NCBI GenBank assembly: GCA_036961295.1 | Contig: JBALVX010000001.1 | Span: 1,302,001 to 1,366,000 of the forward strand | DNA from: JAGPUQ01 sp036961295 | GTDB taxonomy: Bacteria; Pseudomonadota; Gammaproteobacteria; Pseudomonadales; Porticoccaceae | Reading direction: 5' to 3' | Length of the DNA: 64,000 nt | Shown: in pieces, positions 16,111-25,110 of the stretch | How positions within the stretch are numbered: the first letter of the stretch is position 1 | How the letters are laid out: each line of letters opens with the position of its first letter | Made by a program: the position numbers and the translations under genes | Notes under the pieces: generated by a model | The model's input: the letters and a program-made list of their open reading frames with translations, nothing else | Told to the model about the DNA's origin: nothing | Databases searched by the model: none

Positions 16111-16962
16111 TTAGGGTGAACCCGCACCGGCAACATCCACCCGAGCGGTTTCAATCAAGGCATTGCGTTTACCCAGAGGAATATCTTCCAGGCTACCATC
16201 GTAAATCAGGCAATACAGCGTCTTGCCATCGTCACCACCCAGGTTACAGGCCACCGCACGACGATCCCCCACGTCAACACGATGAGTGATTTCACCGCCA
16301 TCGAGCACACGAACAAATTCGCCCTGCTCAAAACAAGCCACCCAGATGGCTCCATCCGCATCGAGGCAAATACCGTCGGGAGTGCGTTCGCCCATATCGG
16401 CAAATAGTCGGCGATTGGATAATGAACCGTCGGACTCAATATCAAAAGCCGTTAGCCTACAGACAAACGTTTCAGCAACCACCAGAGTTTTACCGTTGTT
16501 GGCAATCACACAGCCGTTGGGGAAATGGATATCGTCAGCCACCGAAGTAATGCTGCCATCGGGTTTTACCAGGGTTAGCGTTGCAGGTTGTGGTTCCTTA
16601 TGGGCGAACACATCGTAACCAAAGGTACCGACGTAAATATTGCCCTTAGCGTCGCAGACGCAGTCATTAATGTCGTAGGCCAGCATAGCGGAAAGATCCG
16701 CATATTCACTCAACTGACCGCCTTCTACTTTCATTAACTTGCGATCCGCCATAGACACGATTACCACGGAGCCGTCCGGCATAAAGTTAATTCCCGAAGG
16801 TCGCTCCGGGAATTTGGCCACTTCCGTTCTACTGCCATCGGCGGCAATGGTGTAAACCCCGCAGCCGAACATATCGGATACCCAAAGCTTGCCATCGTGC
16901 CAGCGTGGGCTTTCAAGAAACACGAAGTCGTCTACAAAGGGGCTTGTTGTTAATTCTTGCAT
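16111..16962 (-). CDS. SMP-30/gluconolactonase-family protein
   Basis: 283 residues from the ATG at 16962, preceded by AAGGAGAT. A six-bladed beta-propeller is indicated by recurring strands and the motifs FLESPRWHDGKLWVSDM, FPERPSGINFMPDG, YDINDCVCDAKGNIYVGTFG, HFPNGCVIANNGKTLVVAET and TPDGICLDADGAIWVACF. The conserved acidic and Asn residues (E in LESPRW, N in HFPNG, D in TPDGICLD) fit a divalent-metal lactonase. Gene context with two alcohol dehydrogenases suggests lactone hydrolysis in a catabolic route. The substrate is unknown. Confidence 0.88.
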   Translation of the reverse strand: MQELTTSPFVDDFVFLESPRWHDGKLWVSDMFGCGVYTIAADGSRTEVAKFPERPSGINFMPDGSVVIVSMADRKLMKVEGGQLSEYADLSAMLAYDINDCVCDAKGNIYVGTFGYDVFAHKEPQPATLTLVKPDGSITSVADDIHFPNGCVIANNGKTLVVAETFVCRLTAFDIESDGSLSNRRLFADMGERTPDGICLDADGAIWVACFEQGEFVRVLDGGEITHRVDVGDRRAVACNLGGDDGKTLYCLIYDGSLEDIPLGKRNALIETARVDVAGAGSP

Positions 16963-17013
16963 TGTTATATCTCCTTGGTTATCTGTTTGTTTCAATAAAC
17001 ACTGACGTAATAA

Positions 17014-18117
17014 CTAATCGTATTTAATTACCGTACGCACACCTTCTCCACGAGTCATTTCAGCCATAGCATCATTGATATCCTCGAGCCTAATGTGGCT
17101 GGTAATCATATCGTCAAGCCGCAAATCGCCTTTCATATACAGGTCAACAAATTTGGGAATATCGCGGGATGGCACAGTGGTGCCGTAGGCAGAACCCTTG
17201 AAATGCTTCTCACCGAAGAAGCCTAGCACAGGTAACTCCAACACCGTATCCGGAGATGGCACGCCGACAATGACTGCAGTACCCGTAGCACGAGCCATAG
17301 ACCAGGCCTGCTCGATCGTGTCTTTGCGACCCAGGGCTTCAAAGGCGTAGTGAACCCCACCTCGTTGAATTTTTTTCACTTCCTTAACGACATTACCAAC
17401 CATTGGATCGATAGCATGGGTCGCTCCCAGGGATAAGGCCAGCTCGCGCTTTTGTGGCACCGGATCAATCGCAATAATCGTACCTGCACCGGCAATGCGG
17501 GCGCCCTGGATAACAGACAAACCGACGCCGCCGCAACCAATCACCGCACAGCTATCACCGACTTCCATTTTCACGGTATTGAGAGCCGCACCCACGCCGG
17601 TGGTGACCCCACAACCAATCAAACAAACCGTTTCCAGCGGCGCATCGGGATTAATTTTTGAAGCCATGCCCGCGGGAATCACCGCACGCTCGGCGAAAGT
17701 GCCCACACACACTAGCTGACCGATCTCATCGCCTTTCGCATTTTTAAGCCGCTTAGAGCCATCGAGCAAAGACGCCTTCCAGATAACCTCGCCCATTTGC
17801 GCGCACAAAAAGGGCTTACCTTCTTTGCAGAACAGACATTCGCCACATTGCGGTGTCAGCGAAACAATCACGTGATCGCCGACCTTAACATTAGTAACGC
17901 CATCGCCTACCGCTTCAATCACGCCGGAACCTTCGTGACCGAGCACGGCGGGTAGCGCGGTTTCCAGTACGCCGTCGCGAAACGACACATCGCTGTGACA
18001 AATACCGCTGGCAGCATACTTAATCAGCACTTCCCCCGCCTGTGGTGGCGACAGCTCCAATTCTTCGATAACGAGCGGCCCGCCTATTTCGTAAAGCACT
18101 GCGGCTTTAGTTTTCAT
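17014..18117 (-). CDS. Zinc-dependent medium-chain alcohol dehydrogenase
   Basis: 367 residues. Catalytic zinc ligands appear in SGICHSDVSF (Cys) and GHEGSG (His-Glu); a structural zinc lobe has CGECLFCKEGKPFLC. The NAD-binding motif is GCGGVGLSVIQGA followed by AIDPVPQKRELA, an acidic residue favouring NAD. The GQLVCVGTFAE region resembles the branch that includes NDMA-dependent or class III enzymes, but substrate is open. GGAG precedes the ATG. It is a paralogue of the next gene upstream (18195-19298), same length and spacing, probably an old duplication. Confidence 0.92.
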   Translation of the reverse strand: MKTKAAVLYEIGGPLVIEELELSPPQAGEVLIKYAASGICHSDVSFRDGVLETALPAVLGHEGSGVIEAVGDGVTNVKVGDHVIVSLTPQCGECLFCKEGKPFLCAQMGEVIWKASLLDGSKRLKNAKGDEIGQLVCVGTFAERAVIPAGMASKINPDAPLETVCLIGCGVTTGVGAALNTVKMEVGDSCAVIGCGGVGLSVIQGARIAGAGTIIAIDPVPQKRELALSLGATHAIDPMVGNVVKEVKKIQRGGVHYAFEALGRKDTIEQAWSMARATGTAVIVGVPSPDTVLELPVLGFFGEKHFKGSAYGTTVPSRDIPKFVDLYMKGDLRLDDMITSHIRLEDINDAMAEMTRGEGVRTVIKYD

Positions 18118-18194
18118 GTTTTTCTCCTGATCGGTTTTTTTAACCGACGATAATTATTAAGTCGATAAACTTTTTATTCAGCCAGATATTTCTA

Positions 18195-19298
18195 TCAATA
18201 CATAATGACCGAACGCGCACCTTCACCGCGGCCCATTTCGTCAAAGGCACGGTTAATCTCTTTTAATTCGATGCGCTGAGTAATCATTTCGTCCAGCTTT
18301 AATTCACCGGATTTATACAACTCGACAAATCGGGGGATATCTTTTTTCGGAGTCGACGAACCGTAGCAGGAACCCTGGATTTCGTACTCCGCCAACAAAC
18401 CCGCAGCCGGAATTTTCACCGACTGATCTAGTGACGCGACACCGACGATCACTGCTGTGCCGGTGGGACGAATCATGCCCCAGGTCTGCTCCATGGTTTC
18501 CACTCGCCCCAATGCTTCAAAGGCGTAGTGAACACCGATACCACCGGTAATTTCTTTCACCCTGGCAATAGGGTCTTCTTCAAAGGGGTTAATGGTGTGC
18601 GTCGCACCCATATCCATCGCCAGCTTACGTTTTTCCTCCATCGGGTCGATGGCAATAATGATAGTCGCACCACCGATGCGGCAACCCTGAATAATCGATA
18701 AACCGACACCGCCACAACCAATCACCGCAGTCGCTTCTCCGGGTTGGACATTCGCAGTATTGAGTGCGGCACCGGTACCGGTAGTGACACCACAGCCAAT
18801 CAAACAAGTGGTTTCCAGCGGAGTATCCTCCGGGACTTTAATGGCGCTACCGGCGGGCATCACCATATGAGAACCAAAGGAACCGACGCCACACAGCGCG
18901 TAAACATCTTCACCGCCGAGGGTTTTGTGGCGAGTCGTACCATCGAGCTGAGTGCAGTCAGTAAGCAACTTACCCATTTGCGAACACATAAACGGTTTCA
19001 ACTCTTTACACATAGTGCACTGGCCACAGCTGGGCGTCAGCGAAGCAATCACTTTGTCACCGGGCTTAAGATGGGTCACACCGGGGCCGACTTCCTCAAT
19101 AATACCCGCACCCTCGTGGCCCAACACCACCGGCAAAGGTGAACGCAGCACCCCGTGGACAACGGAATAATCACTGTGGCAAATACCACTGGCAACCGTA
19201 CGTACCAGCACCTCGTTTGCTTTTGGCGGGGCCAGTTCCAGCTCTTCGATTTCGAAGGCCTGCCCTAACTCCCGCAATACTGCGGCTTGAATGCGCAT
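18195..19298 (-). CDS. Zinc-dependent medium-chain alcohol dehydrogenase (paralogue)
   Basis: 367 residues, colinear with the product of 17014-18117. Motifs: SGICHSDYSV, GHEGAG, structural zinc region CGQCTMCKELKPFMC, coenzyme motif GCGGVGLSIIQGCRIGG and AIDPMEEKRKLA. One difference is that the second copy has SFGSHMVMP where the first has TFAERAVIP, so the substrate pocket entrance may differ. AAAGGAG lies before the ATG. The cluster SDR - ADH - ADH - lactonase-like on one strand suggests stepwise oxidation of an alcohol. Confidence 0.92.
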   Translation of the reverse strand: MRIQAAVLRELGQAFEIEELELAPPKANEVLVRTVASGICHSDYSVVHGVLRSPLPVVLGHEGAGIIEEVGPGVTHLKPGDKVIASLTPSCGQCTMCKELKPFMCSQMGKLLTDCTQLDGTTRHKTLGGEDVYALCGVGSFGSHMVMPAGSAIKVPEDTPLETTCLIGCGVTTGTGAALNTANVQPGEATAVIGCGGVGLSIIQGCRIGGATIIIAIDPMEEKRKLAMDMGATHTINPFEEDPIARVKEITGGIGVHYAFEALGRVETMEQTWGMIRPTGTAVIVGVASLDQSVKIPAAGLLAEYEIQGSCYGSSTPKKDIPRFVELYKSGELKLDEMITQRIELKEINRAFDEMGRGEGARSVIMY

Positions 19299-19377
19299 TG
19301 TTTAACTCCTTTAAATGAAAACTTAAAATTTATATTTGAATTTTTTTGGTTAATTACGTGGTTGATTACGTAACTAT

Positions 19378-20142
19378 CTAGGTAGCCATATAACCGCCGT
19401 CCACTGGCATCGCATGACCAGTTATGTAAGAAGCCGCGTCGGAGCACAAATACACCGCCGCATCGCCAATTTCATGGGGTTCACCCAGGCGCTTAATGGG
19501 CTGAGCAGCGATCATGGCCTCACCAATCCGGGGGTTTTCTTCAAAAATCCGCTCCAGCATCGGCGTGCGGATCGGACCGGGACACACCGCATTGACGCGG
19601 ATATTTTTAGTCGCGTAATCCAGTGCTGCAGATTTAGTTAAACCGATCACCGCGTGCTTGGAAGCCGAATATTGGCCGAGATTTTTAACACCAACTAAGC
19701 CCGCATCGGATGCGGTATTTACAATCGCTCCGCCTTCGCTTTGGGTGAGCATTTGTTGAATTTGATATTTCATGCACAAAAATACGCCGAGCATATTGAC
19801 CTGATAGTTGAGCATAAAATTTTCTTCGGTGGCGTCGGCTATTCTGGCGTATTCGCCCTCCACCCCCGCATTGTTGAACGCACAGTGCAGGCCACCAAAA
19901 TTAACCACTGCAGCCTTAGTTAAGGCTTCGGCATCTTCGGCTTTAGAAACATCGCATTTTAGAAAAATCGCTTTGCCTCCCGCTTTTTCTACTAAATGCG
20001 CGGTTTCTTCGCCACTTGTCACATTAATATCGGCAACGACGACACTAGCGCCCTCCCGCGCAAATATTTCACTGGCTGCGCGACCAATACCGCCACCTGC
20101 ACCGGTGACTACCGCCACCTTACCGTCTACTCTTCCAACCAT
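19378..20142 (-). CDS. SDR-family oxidoreductase (3-oxoacyl-ACP reductase/glucose dehydrogenase type)
   Basis: 254 residues, classical SDR. The coenzyme motif is VTGAGGGIGRAASEIF with VVVADINV, whose Asp favours NAD. FNNAGVEG and NTASDAGLVGVKNLGQYSASKHAVIG hold the catalytic Asn, Ser, Tyr and Lys (YSASK). The C-terminus ends in the usual GHAMPVDGGYMAT. It is not a close copy of the four SDRs at 24303-27666. It is likely co-transcribed with the two downstream alcohol dehydrogenases. Substrate unknown. Confidence 0.93.
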   Translation of the reverse strand: MVGRVDGKVAVVTGAGGGIGRAASEIFAREGASVVVADINVTSGEETAHLVEKAGGKAIFLKCDVSKAEDAEALTKAAVVNFGGLHCAFNNAGVEGEYARIADATEENFMLNYQVNMLGVFLCMKYQIQQMLTQSEGGAIVNTASDAGLVGVKNLGQYSASKHAVIGLTKSAALDYATKNIRVNAVCPGPIRTPMLERIFEENPRIGEAMIAAQPIKRLGEPHEIGDAAVYLCSDAASYITGHAMPVDGGYMAT

Positions 20143-20204
20143 TACCTGCTCCTATATTTTAATTAAAAAGAATTTTAGTTTAAAAAATTAGTACTTATTC
20201 CATT

Positions 20205-20277
20205 GAAGCCGTTTAATTCAAGCCGTTTAATTCAAGGCGTTTTAATTCAAGTCGTTTCATTCAAAACGTTTTTACTC
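20205..20277. repeat. 14-15 bp degenerate tandem repeat x5
   Basis: Five successive units with core AAGCCGTTTAATTC lie at 20205-20219, 20220-20233, 20234-20248, 20249-20262 and 20263-20277, decaying rightwards. The array ends 3 bases from the stop codon of the gene at 20281-20673 and fills the spacer before the SDR gene. Confidence 0.8.
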
Positions 20278-20280
20278 GAG

Positions 20281-20673
20281 CTATTTTTTTAGATTTCCGG
20301 CCAGTGCATCCACTTGATGCTCTGGCAACAAATAATCCGGCTTGGTCACCGCAACTTTATCGATCACCTGTTGCAGGGCAAAATCAAAAACCTCGTCCCA
20401 TTGCTGGTCGAGACGACCGCCGCGCACGCTGTGACAAAAGGCTTCATAGAGTTGTTCGAGTTCGCCCGACTGCCCGGTGATTGCCGTCAAGCGCTGCGCC
20501 TGACTTTTATCCTGAGCCTCGACACAGGCCAACTCGCGCTTAACCACATCGACTAAAAACCCGGCGCACAAAGCATCGTAGCGTTCGCTGCCCTGTGTTT
20601 TATCGGCGACTCCACGAGTGAACTCTTTCAGTGTAGCCAATATTTCCGGGATGTCCGGGCGATCGTGGCTCAT
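20281..20673 (-). CDS. DUF6285-like protein, partner of phosphotransferase
   Basis: 130 residues, mostly helical, beginning MSHDRPDIPEILATLKEF and containing ALCAGFLVDVVKREL. From memory this matches the small DUF6285 type often encoded directly beside an APH-like phosphotransferase, as here (10-bp gap). No catalytic motif is visible. A role as partner or regulatory subunit of that phosphotransferase is inferred only from gene order. Confidence 0.65.
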   Translation of the reverse strand: MSHDRPDIPEILATLKEFTRGVADKTQGSERYDALCAGFLVDVVKRELACVEAQDKSQAQRLTAITGQSGELEQLYEAFCHSVRGGRLDQQWDEVFDFALQQVIDKVAVTKPDYLLPEHQVDALAGNLKK

Positions 20674-20683
20674 CTATAAGCAC

Positions 20684-21706
20684 TCACTGGAAACGCCCGC
20701 TAATGGTCATCAACATATCGTACTCAATCATAGCGGCGTTACGTCCGCAGCAGGCAAAGGGCAGCGAGCGTCGCTCCCCGCGCACGTGACCATCGGCCTG
20801 CATGATATTTAATATCGCCCATTTCAGTGAGGCAAAAATTTCCCACCACCTAACCTCTTCCGGATCTACCGTCTCGCCGCCGTTGGCTGAGTAAGCGGCA
20901 TAGAGTTCGCTACGCGGCCCCATACCGCCGACGGGTTTATCGATACGACCAAAACGCCAGGATCGCAAACACAACCAGCCTATGTCCTCCATGGCATTAC
21001 CCTGGTGAGCACATTCCCAATCCAGTACGCCGGTAATGCCCTGATGATCGAGTAACAAATTGCCCACGCGATAGTCGCCGTGAATCAATTTCGGCGCACG
21101 CCGCTGTGGGCGGTTATTTTCCAGCCAACGCAATCCCACCTCGATACCGGGGTGGGATTCCTGGTAACTATCGTAGCGCTGCCGTTGTGCATTCAGGGGA
21201 TCGATGCTATCCGTAGAGTCTGCCAAAAAGGGCAGTTCAGCGACCGGGATAGCGTGCAGGCGGGCGAAAAACTCACCACTCTGCGCGGCAAAGCAGGATC
21301 GAGCCGGGGCGAAGGCGGAATCGCCCAACAAGGTTTTGGGCAGGGTTTCACCATCGATACAAGCCACCACAAAGCCCCGATCCAGTTCGTCGGTTTCGTC
21401 TAATTCGAAGATGGGTTCTGGAATGGCCAGCCCGTGGCTATGTACTACCTGGTGAATGCAGTATTGATCGTGGGGTGACAGAAATGGCGACACCGGCGAG
21501 CGATAGGTTTCCTGGCGCAGTACCAGCCGCCTTGTGGTATTACCGTCGAGCAGATCAAATAATAAAGTTCGGTTAGACGCACCCAACGTTGCGACGTCAA
21601 CGTTGGCAATACTGGCATCGCTGCCCAACCGACGGCGCACCGCAGACTCAAGCCTAAGGATAATGCCCTCTAAAGAATCGGCAACGGAAGACACGACTAC
21701 TGACAT
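20684..21706 (-). CDS. APH-family phosphotransferase (ACAD10/FadE36-like)
   Basis: 340 residues with a protein-kinase-like fold. The catalytic loop is LIHGDYRVGNLLLD (HxDxxxxN) and the metal site is GVLDWECAHQGNAMEDIGWL. The N-terminal ATP-binding lobe holds RLVLRQE. Relatives fused to or beside acyl-CoA dehydrogenases phosphorylate 4-hydroxyacyl-CoAs before dephosphorylation to enoyl-CoA in catabolism of hydroxylated acids. An acyl-CoA dehydrogenase gene exists in the window (62737) but far away. The function as a hydroxyacyl kinase is therefore an inference. Confidence 0.85.
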   Translation of the reverse strand: MSVVVSSVADSLEGIILRLESAVRRRLGSDASIANVDVATLGASNRTLLFDLLDGNTTRRLVLRQETYRSPVSPFLSPHDQYCIHQVVHSHGLAIPEPIFELDETDELDRGFVVACIDGETLPKTLLGDSAFAPARSCFAAQSGEFFARLHAIPVAELPFLADSTDSIDPLNAQRQRYDSYQESHPGIEVGLRWLENNRPQRRAPKLIHGDYRVGNLLLDHQGITGVLDWECAHQGNAMEDIGWLCLRSWRFGRIDKPVGGMGPRSELYAAYSANGGETVDPEEVRWWEIFASLKWAILNIMQADGHVRGERRSLPFACCGRNAAMIEYDMLMTISGRFQ

Positions 21707-21743
21707 TTACTGCTCTTTTCCACGACTAACACCCAAGCTCAAA

Positions 21744-22748
21744 TCAAAGTGGATAACCCACCGGTTCACCGTCTTCCAAAAATTCGATGTACTCGGTGAT
21801 GCCAAGACCTTCCCGACCATCATCCCAACGCCACTGAGTAAAACCCTCGGCAATACGGCAACTCAAGGTTTCGTCACCGACCTGGCGGCGATTGCTTAAC
21901 GGAGCCATAGTGATAATTTTTCCTTCAATGCGCACTGCACGCTTTTCGGTACGCACACCAATGGTCACAGCGGCTGGGTCTTTCGATTCCGTCCACTCCG
22001 TCATCACATCGATATCAATCACTTCTTCGTAATCACCATCGAATAACAGTACGCCCTTGCGATGCACACGGTTTTGTCGATCGGTGCGTTTCAACACCAT
22101 AAAACCGCGATCCGCGCCAAAGTTGGCGACAAATAAACGGTAGAAATTAATATTAGTCCAGTAGCGCGGACCCCAGGAGTGGTCGCGCCAACCAAAGCCA
22201 TCGATATTCCAGGACTCATCGCCGACCCGCAAACTGCCGGTGGTTCGTATATGTTGATTAAAGTGGCCGAGGGAAAAATCCCGCCCGTACATGGTCTCCA
22301 GCTCCGGCTCCATCGGCTCTCCGCCGTGCATGGGGGATACTCCGGTGTGATTAAAAATCACCTCGCCATCAACCCGAGGTGCGGTTTTAAAGAGTTTACC
22401 GGGATTGCGCAGCAGTTGGGGATCGTCGAGCACCATCAATTCACCGTGATAGTGCATGTTGACGGCCTTAAAAGGCTCAACCACCTGATAGTCAAGCCCC
22501 CCGGCGGAGTGCTTGTCATTAGTATCAATTTCGGGGCGTAAAAATTGACAGGCTACTCGGCCATCGGGCAAATACATGCACACCGATAATTCAGCGTGAC
22601 CTTCGTTGATCCGATTACCCAGACGCATCCAGCCGCCCAGCCTGGCTCTTGGATCCCAGCCGCTGGAATACACGCTTTCGTTAAAGTTACTATCTTCACT
22701 CGGCGCGTGGCCGTATTCGTCGATTGGATCGAGCCTAATTACTGTCAT
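21744..22748 (-). CDS. DUF7064/DUF7065-type (CrtC/AttH-like) protein A
   Basis: 334 residues without signal peptide. Shared blocks with the divergent neighbour are RLDPIDEYGHAP, NFNESVY, GGWMRLGNRINEGHAELSVC, EIDTND, GSLRVG, DGFGWRDHSWGPRYW and PLSNRRQ. The DHSWGPRYW motif recalls the lipocalin-like two-domain fold of AttH and hydroxyneurosporene synthase CrtC, which act on hydrophobic isoprenoid substrates. I believe this is the family catalogued as DUF7064/DUF7065. No biochemical function is known to me. The location beside oxidoreductases suggests a hydrophobic substrate. Confidence 0.75.
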   Translation of the reverse strand: MTVIRLDPIDEYGHAPSEDSNFNESVYSSGWDPRARLGGWMRLGNRINEGHAELSVCMYLPDGRVACQFLRPEIDTNDKHSAGGLDYQVVEPFKAVNMHYHGELMVLDDPQLLRNPGKLFKTAPRVDGEVIFNHTGVSPMHGGEPMEPELETMYGRDFSLGHFNQHIRTTGSLRVGDESWNIDGFGWRDHSWGPRYWTNINFYRLFVANFGADRGFMVLKRTDRQNRVHRKGVLLFDGDYEEVIDIDVMTEWTESKDPAAVTIGVRTEKRAVRIEGKIITMAPLSNRRQVGDETLSCRIAEGFTQWRWDDGREGLGITEYIEFLEDGEPVGYPL

Positions 22749-22950
22749 TGCATGTCCCCAACATATAAATGCATAGCGGAAGACGACGAACTATAACCGA
22801 TCCGCTTATTGAGGCAAACGCCGGGTAAGTTTTATTTCCCTTTGGTAATTGCGCCTGAAAAATTCGAAGCCTATGCTTACTGCTGACCTGTTTCTAAAAC
22901 ACATCGGTATAAAACGCCTGGTGCGAACTGTTGATACGAGGAAGCCAACC

Positions 22951-24036
22951 ATGACAAACCTATCCCCAAAACACCTACCCTCAAAACACGTATTTATCAC
23001 CAAGCCCGGTAACAATGTTCGACTCGACCCGGAGGATGAATACAACCACGCCCCAGAGCCGGTAGCCAATTTCAACGAGAGCGCCTACTACAATATTTAC
23101 GACGGCAAACAACAGGTCGGCGGCTGGCTACGCATCGGAAACCGGGTAAACGAGGGTTACGCAGAAGTGTCTATCTGCCTTTATCTGCCCGGTGGTCGAG
23201 TCGGTTTTATCTTTCATCGCTCCGAAATCGACACTAACGAAGTACTCAGGGCCGGTGGCGCCGAATTTAAAATTATCGAACCCTTTAAACACCAAAAGGT
23301 GAGCTACAGCGGGAAAATCCTGGTGCTGGATAATCCCCACGAGATGAACGATCCCGGTAAAGCCTTTAAGAATAATAGTCTCGAAAATTGCGATATTGAC
23401 CTCGACTACCGTGGTCTGTCGCCTATGTACGGCGGCGAACATCTAAACGCCGATGGCTCTCCTCTTGAGCTGGATACTACGATTGCCATGGCCCGAGCCC
23501 ACTTTGAGCAGCATGTCTCGGCCAGCGGCTCCATTCGCGTCGGCAAGGAAAAATGGCAGATTGATGGTTACGGCCTCCGCGACCACAGCTGGGGGCCACG
23601 CTACTGGCAGAATATCTACTGGTATCGCTGGCTGCCGATGTCACTCGGCCCAGATTTAGGGGCGATGATCATGACCATGGGCATGCGCGATGGCAGCTTT
23701 GATTGCGGCGGCATGGTCTTTACCGAAGGTCGCTATGATTTGATTGTGGATGCCCGAGTCGACTCCCAATGGGATGAGAATCATTACCAAACCGGCATGA
23801 CCGCCTGGTGCAAAACCGAACGCGGCGAAGAATTTGAGTTTACCGGAAAGGTTATCTCCTTGATCCCGCTACGAAATCGTCGTAAAGCAGAGGATGGAAC
23901 GCAGTTAAATACCCGTATCACCGAGGCTATGACCGAATATCGCTGCAAGGGCAAAATCGGCTACGGCCTGTCTGAATATCTGGATCAAATCGAAGACGGG
24001 GTGCCAGTGGGCATGGGGATTGCGGCGGCGCGCTAG
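22951..24036 (+). CDS. DUF7064/DUF7065-type (CrtC/AttH-like) protein B
   Basis: 361 residues from the ATG at 22951, chosen for GAGGAAG upstream; the frame is open from 22849. It is a diverged paralogue of 21744-22748 with the same order of blocks: VRLDPEDEYNHAPEP, NFNESAYYNIYD, GGWLRIGNRVNEGYAEVSICLYLP, EIDTNE, GSIRVG, DGYGLRDHSWGPRYW and PLRNRRKA. The two are divergently transcribed with about 200 bp between, so they may share a control region. Possible lipocalin-like isoprenoid or steroid-modifying function, by fold analogy only. Confidence 0.75.
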   Translation: MTNLSPKHLPSKHVFITKPGNNVRLDPEDEYNHAPEPVANFNESAYYNIYDGKQQVGGWLRIGNRVNEGYAEVSICLYLPGGRVGFIFHRSEIDTNEVLRAGGAEFKIIEPFKHQKVSYSGKILVLDNPHEMNDPGKAFKNNSLENCDIDLDYRGLSPMYGGEHLNADGSPLELDTTIAMARAHFEQHVSASGSIRVGKEKWQIDGYGLRDHSWGPRYWQNIYWYRWLPMSLGPDLGAMIMTMGMRDGSFDCGGMVFTEGRYDLIVDARVDSQWDENHYQTGMTAWCKTERGEEFEFTGKVISLIPLRNRRKAEDGTQLNTRITEAMTEYRCKGKIGYGLSEYLDQIEDGVPVGMGIAAAR

Positions 24037-24302
24037 GGATTCCCCACGCCTAACTTCTCCTCCACGAAACCGCTAATCCCGCCTGCGGTTACCCATCGTA
24101 AATTAAATGTTACCAGAGGGTAGATTTTTGTCTGGATTTTACTCAGAATAGCCTCCGTCACGTAGATCATCGATCCACTGACCGGATAACAAATTACAGG
24201 CAAGGCACTTTGCTTTGGTGTTGGTCTATGCCAAAGGTGTCAGTCCGACCAATATAACTAAACTACAGGGGCCTACCCTGTGATCAATGAGGAGTTTTCA
24301 TT

Positions 24303-25070
24303 TTGAATACGTTTGATTTAACGGGAAAAGTGGCCATTATCACCGGCGGTAATGGCGGTTTGGGCCTAGGTATGGCCAGAGGTCTAGCTAAAATCGGCGC
24401 TAAAGTCGCCATCGTCGGACGTAAACAAGAAAAACTCGATAAAGCCGAAGCCGAGCTGAAAGCCGAAGGTTATGAGGTCTTGCCGATTCAAGCCGATGTC
24501 TCTTCCGAGGATGACGTGAACCGTATGGTGGCCGAAACCGTCGAGCGCTTTGGTCGCGTCGACATTCTGGTCAACAACGCAGCCATTAGTTGGGGCGTAC
24601 CCACCGCAGAAATGTCACTGGAAACCTGGAATAAGTTTATCAGCATCAACCTGACCTCCTGTTTCCTCTGCTGTAAGGCGGTGTACCCCGAAATGGTCAA
24701 AGTCGGTGGCGGCAAAATTATTAATGTGAGTTCGATTATCACCAAACTTGGTTTCGGCAAGCTTGTGCATTATGCCGCGGCCAAAGGCGGCATGGATCAT
24801 ATGAGTCAAAGCCTGGCTCGCGGCTGGGGCAAGGAAAACATTCAAGTCAACGTGATTCTGCCAGGTTTGGTCGACACGGAGATGATGCCTTGTACCGGCC
24901 CTGACAAAATCGGCGGAATCGTCGATTACGCAATTAAAAAATCTGCCTGTAATCGCTTTGGTGTCCCCGCCGACTTCGAAGGCTTGACCCAATTGCTGGC
25001 CAGCCCGGCTTCCAATTTTATTACAGGGGCCATTATCGTGGCCGACGGCGGTCTTAGCCTGGCAATGTAA
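24303..25070 (+). CDS. SDR-family oxidoreductase, tandem copy 1 (type A)
   Basis: 255 residues from a TTG at 24303 with GAGGAG about 11 bases upstream. Coenzyme motif ITGGNGGLGLGMARGL with VAIVGRKQEKL; the Arg after Gly at the end of beta-2 favours NADP. Catalytic residues lie in NNAAISWG (Asn), NVSSIITKLGFGKLVHYAAAKGG (Ser, Tyr, Lys). CCKAVYPEM, WGKENIQ and KSACNRFGVPADFEGLTQ are type-specific features shared with copy 3. First of four tandem paralogues. Confidence 0.95.
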   Translation: MNTFDLTGKVAIITGGNGGLGLGMARGLAKIGAKVAIVGRKQEKLDKAEAELKAEGYEVLPIQADVSSEDDVNRMVAETVERFGRVDILVNNAAISWGVPTAEMSLETWNKFISINLTSCFLCCKAVYPEMVKVGGGKIINVSSIITKLGFGKLVHYAAAKGGMDHMSQSLARGWGKENIQVNVILPGLVDTEMMPCTGPDKIGGIVDYAIKKSACNRFGVPADFEGLTQLLASPASNFITGAIIVADGGLSLAM

Positions 25071-25110
25071 TCTTTCTATATAAATTAGCTAAATAAACAA
25101 GGTAAGTACT

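Noticed and set aside
20205..20277. CRISPR array
   Set aside because: Units are adjacent with no spacers and there is no cas gene.
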